This document shows, piece by piece, positions 20,912-25,999 of a DNA stretch of 25,999 bases (positions are counted from its first letter, which is position 1; each line of letters begins with the position of its first letter). Origin of the DNA: CAYVUI01 sp964454745. GTDB taxonomy: Bacteria > Planctomycetota > Phycisphaerae > Sedimentisphaerales > Anaerohalosphaeraceae. The position numbers and the translations under genes were made by a program. The stretch lies in the NCBI GenBank assembly GCA_964454745.1, contig CAYVUI010000065.1, positions 1-25,999 of the forward strand, written 5' to 3'. A model generated the notes under the pieces. It was not told the DNA's origin. It did not search any database and saw only the letters and a program-made list of their open reading frames with translations.

Positions 20912-23617
20912 ATGGACAGGAACGTATTGATACTTGCAGCACTGGTTTTTCTAACGCAGGCGGCGTTTCCAGCGGTCATTACCGTAGACCCATCCGGCAG
21001 CGGCGACTATACAACCATCCAGGAAGCGATCGACGCTTCCTGGCATGGCGATACGGTCCTCGTCAATCCCGGCGTGTACAGGGAGGATATCTACTTCAAC
21101 AACCGGGCGATTACATTGACCGGACTCAATCCGGATGATCCCGGCATTGTAGCTGAAACCGTGCTGCTGGGTACAGTCATTTTCGACTTCCTCGAAGACC
21201 CCAACTCCGTCCTGACCGGATTCACTGTAACCGGCATTTACCCCGTTCCCGAAAGCCTCGGCTACGGCCCGTCCGATGTCATCCCCATCTGCACCGAATC
21301 CGGCAAACAGGAGATCCCCGCTATCGATGCCGATGTGATCGTCTGGGAAGACTCCCGCAGCGGCAGCCGCGATGTGTACGCCTACGACCTCTTCGCAGGC
21401 CTGGAAATCCCGGTCTGCACGGATACCGCCAACCAGTCCTCCCCCGGCATCTCCGGAGACATCATCACCTGGCAGGACTACCGAAACGGCAATAACGACA
21501 TTTACGGCTACAATCTCTCCGCCGGCCAGGAACTCGAGGTCTTCAAGCATCCAGCCGAGCAGTATTTCCCCGCCATTTCCGGGAACATTGTGGTATGGGT
21601 GGACTCCCGAAACGGCAACAGCGATATTTACGGATGCGACCTTACCGAGGGCGTGGATTTCCCGATCTGCACGAATGAATTTAGTCAGACCTACCCAGCC
21701 GTATCCGGCAATATCGTCGTCTGGCAGGATGACCGCAACGGCAACCCGGATATCTACGGGTACGATCTTAGAACCGAGCAGGAGTTCGAGGTATGCCTCA
21801 ATACCTCAAACCAGTTTTACCCGGCCATCGATGGCGATATCATCGTCTGGCAGGACGGCCGCAACGGCAACTGGGACATCTACGGCTACGATCTCTACCT
21901 CGCAAGCGAATTTCCCGCCTGTACATTCACCGGCTCCCAGACCAACCCGGCCGTGCACGGCGATACCATCGTCTGGCAGGATGCCCGCGGAGACAGCGTC
22001 GATATCTATGCCTATAATCCCTTCACCCAGCAGGATTTCTCTATTTTCATCGACCCCAACGATGCGACCTATCCCGCCATATACGAAGACATGATCGTCT
22101 GGACCCAGCAGGAAAATATCGCCGCCTCCTTCGGATCATCGTCCCGGCTCGGCGTGGTTTGCTACTTTGCCGGCCCGACAATCGAGAAGAACCGATTCGT
22201 ACACCTCGTCTCAGGGGTAGAGGGCGACTACGGTGCGGCCCCGTACATAGCCGAAAATGAATTCGCATACAACGACTGGGCCTTGGTCGGCCTCGAAGGC
22301 GAGATCCGAAACAATACGATCACGAAGTCCGCATCGAGCGGAATCCTCGCATGCAAGGGGACCATCGCGGACAATACCATCACCCAGAGCCAGCGAAGCG
22401 GGATCAAAGACTGCAACAGCCTGATCACAGGCAATATCATTACCGAGAACACCATCTACGGCATCGAAAACCACATCGGCGACATAGAAGGAAACACCGT
22501 TTCCAGCAATGCCTCCTTCGGTATCCGGACCGCCAGCGGCACGATCCTGAACAATACCATTTCGGACAATGCAAACTCGGGCGTATCAAACGCCGATGGC
22601 CTGATCCAGGGCAATCTCATTACCGGCAATGAGGGCGCGGGCATCGTTGAGCAAAGCGGGACGGTCTATGCCAATACCATTACCGGTAACAGCGGAAGCG
22701 GTGTCGATTCCTCCAGTGCCCAGGTTCGCGAGAATGAAATCCTCGATAACATCGGCAACGGCGTTTCCAACTGCACTGGCCTGGTCTCGGGCAACACTAT
22801 CAGCGGCAACGCCAACGGCATTACCATGTGCGACACCCAGATCCGCGACAATGTGATCTCCGGCAACGTTTTAAACGGTGTCTCCGGCGGCGGGGGTACG
22901 TTAGCTTCAAACCTGATCGCCGTAAACGCAAGCTGCGGGGTCATCGTATTTGATGGCGACGTGGAAAACAACGTCATCGCCGCCAACGGGGCCGACGGTA
23001 TCAACAGTTCGACGCGAGTAGTGAACAATACAGTCGTCGAGAACCTCGGCAACGGCATAGCCAATTGCAGCGGTACCGTAAAGCACAACATCATTGCGTA
23101 TAACCAGGGCAAGGGCATCTACGGTGCATCCGCGAACAGCTACAACTGCTTCTGGCAGAACACCGCCGGCAACTTTTACGGCAACTATGCCAAAATTGGA
23201 GACATGTACAACGATCCCCAATTCGTCGCACTGGGCAGCCTAAGCGGCGAAATCTGGACACCCGGCGATTACCACCTGCAGTCGCAGTACGGCCGCTGGG
23301 ATGAAGTTGCGCAAAGTTGGGTAACTGACGCCCAGACCAGCCCCTGCGTCGATGCCGGCGATCCGGCCGATGGGATCCTATATGAACCCAATCCAAACGG
23401 GGCCCTGGTCAACCTCGGGGCCTTTGGCGGCAGCGAATACGCCAGCAAAGGAGCGGCAATGGGCCCGGAACCCGGTACTCCGCCTGGTGAAGAGGGAATT
23501 TGCGTAAATAGGCCCGAGTTGGACACCAACGGTGACTGCCGGGTCGATTACGAAGATTTTCTCGATTTCGCCGCCCAGTGGATGCAGTGCGGATTTGAGG
23601 ACCCTAACGATTGCTGA
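20912..23617 (+). CDS. Secreted beta-helix protein with inserted seven-repeat propeller and dockerin-like tail
   Basis: A 901-residue secreted protein. Residues 1-21 are a signal peptide (LILAALVFLTQAAFPA). Residues about 22-110 start a pectate-lyase-like helix (DPSGSGDYTTIQEAIDAS, then DTVLVNPGVYRE). Residues about 125-405 hold seven repeats with an exact 42-residue period: PAI/PGI/PAV at 136, 178, 220, 262, 304, 346 and 388, each with a form of IVVWQDDRNGNxDIYGYDL, compatible with a seven-bladed TolB-like propeller. Residues about 420-770 return to parallel beta-helix (NosD/PbH1) repeats rich in NTI, GNxI and SGI. The tail has one clear dockerin-like loop (DTNGDCRVDYEDF ... FAAQWMQC). The ATG at 20912 is preferred over 20885 because CAGGAGG lies six bases upstream. 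No catalytic acid cluster is evident; glycan or cell-surface binding is inference. Confidence 0.88.
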   Translation: MDRNVLILAALVFLTQAAFPAVITVDPSGSGDYTTIQEAIDASWHGDTVLVNPGVYREDIYFNNRAITLTGLNPDDPGIVAETVLLGTVIFDFLEDPNSVLTGFTVTGIYPVPESLGYGPSDVIPICTESGKQEIPAIDADVIVWEDSRSGSRDVYAYDLFAGLEIPVCTDTANQSSPGISGDIITWQDYRNGNNDIYGYNLSAGQELEVFKHPAEQYFPAISGNIVVWVDSRNGNSDIYGCDLTEGVDFPICTNEFSQTYPAVSGNIVVWQDDRNGNPDIYGYDLRTEQEFEVCLNTSNQFYPAIDGDIIVWQDGRNGNWDIYGYDLYLASEFPACTFTGSQTNPAVHGDTIVWQDARGDSVDIYAYNPFTQQDFSIFIDPNDATYPAIYEDMIVWTQQENIAASFGSSSRLGVVCYFAGPTIEKNRFVHLVSGVEGDYGAAPYIAENEFAYNDWALVGLEGEIRNNTITKSASSGILACKGTIADNTITQSQRSGIKDCNSLITGNIITENTIYGIENHIGDIEGNTVSSNASFGIRTASGTILNNTISDNANSGVSNADGLIQGNLITGNEGAGIVEQSGTVYANTITGNSGSGVDSSSAQVRENEILDNIGNGVSNCTGLVSGNTISGNANGITMCDTQIRDNVISGNVLNGVSGGGGTLASNLIAVNASCGVIVFDGDVENNVIAANGADGINSSTRVVNNTVVENLGNGIANCSGTVKHNIIAYNQGKGIYGASANSYNCFWQNTAGNFYGNYAKIGDMYNDPQFVALGSLSGEIWTPGDYHLQSQYGRWDEVAQSWVTDAQTSPCVDAGDPADGILYEPNPNGALVNLGAFGGSEYASKGAAMGPEPGTPPGEEGICVNRPELDTNGDCRVDYEDFLDFAAQWMQCGFEDPNDC
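21275..22150 (+). repeat. Seven tandem 126-bp coding repeats (propeller blades)
   Basis: Within the 901-residue protein the WxDxRNGNxDIYGYDL unit recurs every 126 bases with no insertion or deletion over seven copies; the last copy loses the DIYGYDL end. DNA identity between copies is moderate, so the duplication is old but constrained in length. Confidence 0.85.
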
Positions 23618-23665
23618 GGCCGAAAGTTCAGTGAAAACAGTCCTGGAAGCTAATCCCGATTTTTC

Positions 23666-23694
23666 TTTACAGAGAGGCTCTTTTGGGTTATGCT
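23666..23694 (+). promoter_or_regulatory. Sigma70-like promoter of the HEPN-MNT cassette
   Basis: TTTACA (23666-23671), a 17-base spacer and TATGCT (23689-23694). Transcription would begin about 20 bases before the ATG at 23722. Confidence 0.5.
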
Positions 23695-23721
23695 AATCCC
23701 GGTTCTTTCAGGTATGATAAC

Positions 23722-24102
23722 ATGGTGGATATTCAGCAGCAGATAACTTATTGGCAGGACGGCTCAAACGAAGATTTTGAAGCAGCAAAGGAATTAATTG
23801 CCAATAGCAAAATTCGACATGGGATGTTTTTCGCCCATCTGGCGGTGGAAAAATTGTTAAAGGCAAAAGTGTGTGCCGTGACAAATAAACTTGCCCCACG
23901 CATTCATAACCTCGTGAGGCTTTCACAAATTGCTGAATTGACAGTACCTGACAAAATTTTTGATTTTCTGGCAGAGATGAATGCCTTTCAATTAGAGGGA
24001 AGATATCCGATGCCTTCATATGATACAATGAAGAAAAATGAAGCTGAAAACTACCTTTTAAGAACAGGTGAGGTGCTCGAATGGTTGAGTCAGCAATTTT
24101 AA
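23722..24102 (+). CDS. HEPN-domain protein (putative toxin or partner of MNT)
   Basis: A 126-residue all-helical protein of the HEPN family (PF05168-like): the helix-2 motif IRHGMFFAHLAVEKLLKA (31-48), then APRIHNLVRLSQIAEL (58-73) and the late RYPMPSY (94-100). HEPN proteins are often RNases with an Rx4-6H motif. Here Arg32-x6-His39 fits the spacing, but in helix 2 rather than the usual later helix, and no RX4HXY of the HepT kind is seen, so toxicity is uncertain. The start is set at the ATG at 23722 (AGG upstream); the open frame reaches back to a TTG at 23683. It overlaps the following nucleotidyltransferase gene by 22 bases, the normal layout of HEPN-MNT pairs. Composition is AT-richer than the neighbours, suggesting transfer. 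Confidence 0.85.
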   Translation: MVDIQQQITYWQDGSNEDFEAAKELIANSKIRHGMFFAHLAVEKLLKAKVCAVTNKLAPRIHNLVRLSQIAELTVPDKIFDFLAEMNAFQLEGRYPMPSYDTMKKNEAENYLLRTGEVLEWLSQQF

Positions 24103-24407
24103 ACAGTGTAGGGCAGTACCTGCAGACCGTGGCCGGCACCGGGGTGAATGTAAGTTTTGGTGTAATCTTCGGCTCCTGTGTCAGCGGAACCGCTGATGAG
24201 ATGAGCGATATCGACCTGGTAGTTATTTCGCCGGATTATGACGGCATCATTTCCCGTGAGCAGATTGCCCATCTCTGGCGAATTGCCGCTCGGGTGGACA
24301 GTCGAATTGAACCGATTCCGTGCGGGGCGGTCCAGTGGCAGCAGGATCAATCCAGTGCGATACTTGAGATCGCGAGAACCGCAGGCCAGCGGGTAAATGC
24401 GGCATAA
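24081..24407 (+). CDS. Minimal nucleotidyltransferase (MntA-like antitoxin)
   Basis: A 108-residue nucleotidyltransferase-fold protein. The signature is GS-x10-D-x-D: Gly31-Ser32, then Asp43 and Asp45 (GSCVSGTADEMSDIDLVV), which matches MntA-type antitoxins. In the characterised Shewanella HepT/MntA system this enzyme adds AMP to the HEPN toxin and silences it; the same role here is inference. AGGTG lies just upstream of the ATG inside the HEPN gene. It is followed 11 bases later by a 41-codon gene in the same direction. Confidence 0.88.
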   Translation: MVESAILNSVGQYLQTVAGTGVNVSFGVIFGSCVSGTADEMSDIDLVVISPDYDGIISREQIAHLWRIAARVDSRIEPIPCGAVQWQQDQSSAILEIARTAGQRVNAA

Positions 24408-24418
24408 ATGGAGTTGCG

Positions 24419-24544
24419 ATGGAATCAGATCGAACAAAAGAAGTAACAGAGGCAATCGTGAGGGCAAAGCGCGCGGGACTGACATCTGAGGATGTGGACG
24501 AGGCGATTGCAAAAGTGCAGAGAAACAAAAGAAACACTAATTAA
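24419..24544 (+). CDS. Small third gene of the HEPN-MNT cassette, 41 residues
   Basis: An open frame of 41 codons starting at the ATG at 24419 (MESDRTKEVTEA) and ending TAA at 24542-24544. GGAG lies five bases upstream, and the start is 11 bases after the MNT stop, so it looks translated from the same transcript. The protein is highly charged and probably helical (AIVRAKRAGLTSEDV, then DEAIAKVQRNKRN). No family recognised. It could be a DNA-binding or autoregulatory peptide, a third toxin-antitoxin component, or the remains of a longer gene. Confidence 0.55.
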   Translation: MESDRTKEVTEAIVRAKRAGLTSEDVDEAIAKVQRNKRNTN

Positions 24545-24572
24545 GTAGAAAGCGTTTTAGGTATCTTTCAAT

Positions 24573-25985
24573 CTACTCCCACTCGATTGTCGCCGGGGGT
24601 TTGGAGCTGATGTCATACACCACGCGGTTGACCCCGCGGACCTCGTTAATGATCCGGCTGGCAATTCGCCCGAGCACTTCGTGAGGGATATGCGAAAAAT
24701 CGGCGGTCATAAAATCGGTTGTATCCACAGACCGCACCGCGATCAAATTCTCGTAGCTGCGTTCGTCGCCCATCACACCCACCGTCTCGATCGGTACCAG
24801 CACAGCCAGCGTCTGGCTGACCTTGCGGTACAGGTCCGCCGCGCGGATTTCTTCGATCAGGATATTATCCGCCTCGCGCAAAATCGCCAGCCGGGCCTCG
24901 GTTACATCACCGATCACGCGAACCGCCAGCCCCGGACCCGGGAAGGGGTGTCGCCAGACCAGTTGTTCGGGCAGGCCCAAATGCTCGCCGACCAGGCGTA
25001 CTTCGTCCTTGAAGAGGTCCCGAAGGGGCTCTACGAGCTTAAAACCGAGCTTTTCGGGCAATCCGCCTACATTATGGTGCAGCTTGATATTGGCTGCGAG
25101 GTTGCCGTCCTTGTTGCCGGACTCGATCACATCCGGGTAGAGTGTGCCCTGCGCGAGAAAATGGGCATTTTCGATCTGTTTTGCCACCGAATCAAACGCC
25201 TCGATGAACTCCGCACCGATGATTTTTCGCTTCTGCTGGGGATCAGTCACGCCGGCCAGCTTGCTCAAAAACTGTTTCGACCAGTCCACAACCCGCAAAT
25301 CGAGCTTAAAATGCCCCTTAAACATCGATTCTACGCTCTCACGCTCGTTTTTACGCAGCAGACCGTTATCGACGAAAATGCAAGTGAGCTGATCGCCGAG
25401 GGCCTTGTGGAGCAACGCGGCGGTAACGGACGAATCCACGCCGCCGGACAGGCCGCAGACGACGCGGGCGGTGCCGACCTGCTCGCGGACTTTTTCGACG
25501 GTTTCAGTGACAAAATCGGCCATTTTCCAGTCGCCTTTGCACTGGCAGATCGAGTACAAAAAGTTCTTGATCATCTCGTTGCCGCGCGGGGTGTGGGTGA
25601 CCTCGGGGTGGAACTGGACGCCGAAAAACCGCGATTTAATGTGTGAAACCGCGGCATACGGGCATGTGGGCGTTTTGGCCAGCGAGGCAAAATCGCTGCC
25701 GAGCTCGTTGACCTGGTCGCCGTGGCTCATCCAGACGGTTGTCTGGCCGGAAAGATTCTCGAAAAGGCCGCTGCTGGTAGTGATATTGAGGGCTGTGCGG
25801 CCGTATTCGCGCGATTCGGCGGGGTGGATATCCGCGCCGAGGACTTTGCAGCCGTACTGCATGCCGTAGCAGATGCCCAGAATCGGTACGCCGAGGTTAA
25901 AGATTTCGTTGTCGCAGGCGGGGGCATTTTCTGCGTAAACACTTGCAGATCTACCAGCCCACCGTCCCAGCCGAAAAACTCGCAC
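24573..25985 (-). CDS. guaA: GMP synthase (glutamine-hydrolysing), N-terminus missing or disrupted
   Basis: Converts XMP to GMP. Visible are the GATase catalytic Cys39 (LGICYGMQ) with His126 and Glu128 (QFHPEVTHT), the ATP-pyrophosphatase P-loop SGGVDSS (180-186), FPGPGLAVRV, and the C-terminal dimerisation domain ending in PPATIEWE; this part is intact and normal. Homology begins only at about SASVYAENAP. The expected preceding LSGGP and the roughly 45 residues before it are absent, and an in-frame TGA lies at 25997-25995. The open frame's nominal GTG start at 25985 is therefore not the true start. A GATC (25948-25951, within AGATCT) sits where similarity stops. Possible causes are a frameshift, a rearrangement or an assembly/cloning join at the edge. 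Confidence 0.9.
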   Translation of the reverse strand: MRVFRLGRWAGRSASVYAENAPACDNEIFNLGVPILGICYGMQYGCKVLGADIHPAESREYGRTALNITTSSGLFENLSGQTTVWMSHGDQVNELGSDFASLAKTPTCPYAAVSHIKSRFFGVQFHPEVTHTPRGNEMIKNFLYSICQCKGDWKMADFVTETVEKVREQVGTARVVCGLSGGVDSSVTAALLHKALGDQLTCIFVDNGLLRKNERESVESMFKGHFKLDLRVVDWSKQFLSKLAGVTDPQQKRKIIGAEFIEAFDSVAKQIENAHFLAQGTLYPDVIESGNKDGNLAANIKLHHNVGGLPEKLGFKLVEPLRDLFKDEVRLVGEHLGLPEQLVWRHPFPGPGLAVRVIGDVTEARLAILREADNILIEEIRAADLYRKVSQTLAVLVPIETVGVMGDERSYENLIAVRSVDTTDFMTADFSHIPHEVLGRIASRIINEVRGVNRVVYDISSKPPATIEWE

Positions 25986-25999
25986 AGCTCGGCGTCAAG

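Noticed and set aside
21275..22150. Regular 126-base repeats resembling a repeat array
   Set aside because: Not CRISPR: units are long, coding, diverged and in frame with a secreted protein.
24681..25646. 321-codon open frame opposite guaA
   Set aside because: Antisense of the intact ATP-pyrophosphatase and dimerisation parts of GMP synthase; no motif.

Overview
The window reads as chromosomal DNA of an anaerobic planctomycete, probably Phycisphaerae (Sedimentisphaera/Anaerohalosphaera-like). This is inferred from three things: EF-hand, dockerin-like tails of the NGDCxVDxxDFxxFAxxW kind on secreted proteins, a tyrosine recombinase of a type I recall from planctomycetes, and secreted carbohydrate-related proteins beside a B12-dependent ribonucleotide reductase. 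Most of the window is GC-rich. The left 3 kb and the HEPN/MNT cassette near 23.7-24.5 kb are visibly more AT-rich.

Layout. 1-3172: the C-terminal part of a class II ribonucleotide reductase, a small helix-turn-helix protein, a convergent integrase with its own promoter, and tRNA-Gln(CTG); this looks like the end of an integrated element. 3294-6702: a pseudopilin with a large extra domain, a secreted trypsin-like protease with dockerin-like repeats, and an outer-membrane DUF481 protein. 6910-10516 (minus strand): a likely transcription unit of an (alpha/alpha)6 glycan-related protein, exonuclease III and a secreted GH29 alpha-L-fucosidase.

10787-18710 (plus strand) is the metabolic core: an Rrf2/IscR-like regulator with a Cys cluster, cysK, an EpsC-type serine acetyltransferase, nadA, an O-acetylhomoserine sulfhydrylase, nifU, nifS and an unrecognised polytopic membrane protein. 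Together they make O-acetylserine and cysteine, feed sulfide into homocysteine, mobilise cysteine sulfur with NifS, assemble Fe-S clusters on NifU, and include one Fe-S client (NadA). The regulator at the head probably senses Fe-S or cysteine status.

18711-20800 holds a 468-base AT-rich non-coding stretch, csrA, a convergent 100-residue hypothetical gene and hisA. 20912-23614 encodes a 901-residue secreted protein in which seven exact 42-residue propeller repeats are inserted into a parallel beta-helix protein with a dockerin-like tail. 23722-24544 is a HEPN/MNT pair followed by a third 41-codon gene. The right edge carries guaA on the minus strand; its 5' end loses homology about 50 bases before the window end and is closed by an in-frame stop.

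No rRNA, CRISPR array or insertion sequence was seen. The most rewarding items are the propeller-in-helix protein, the HEPN-MNT-small ORF trio, the cysteine/Fe-S/NAD operon with its unknown membrane protein, and the integrase lacking canonical catalytic residues.
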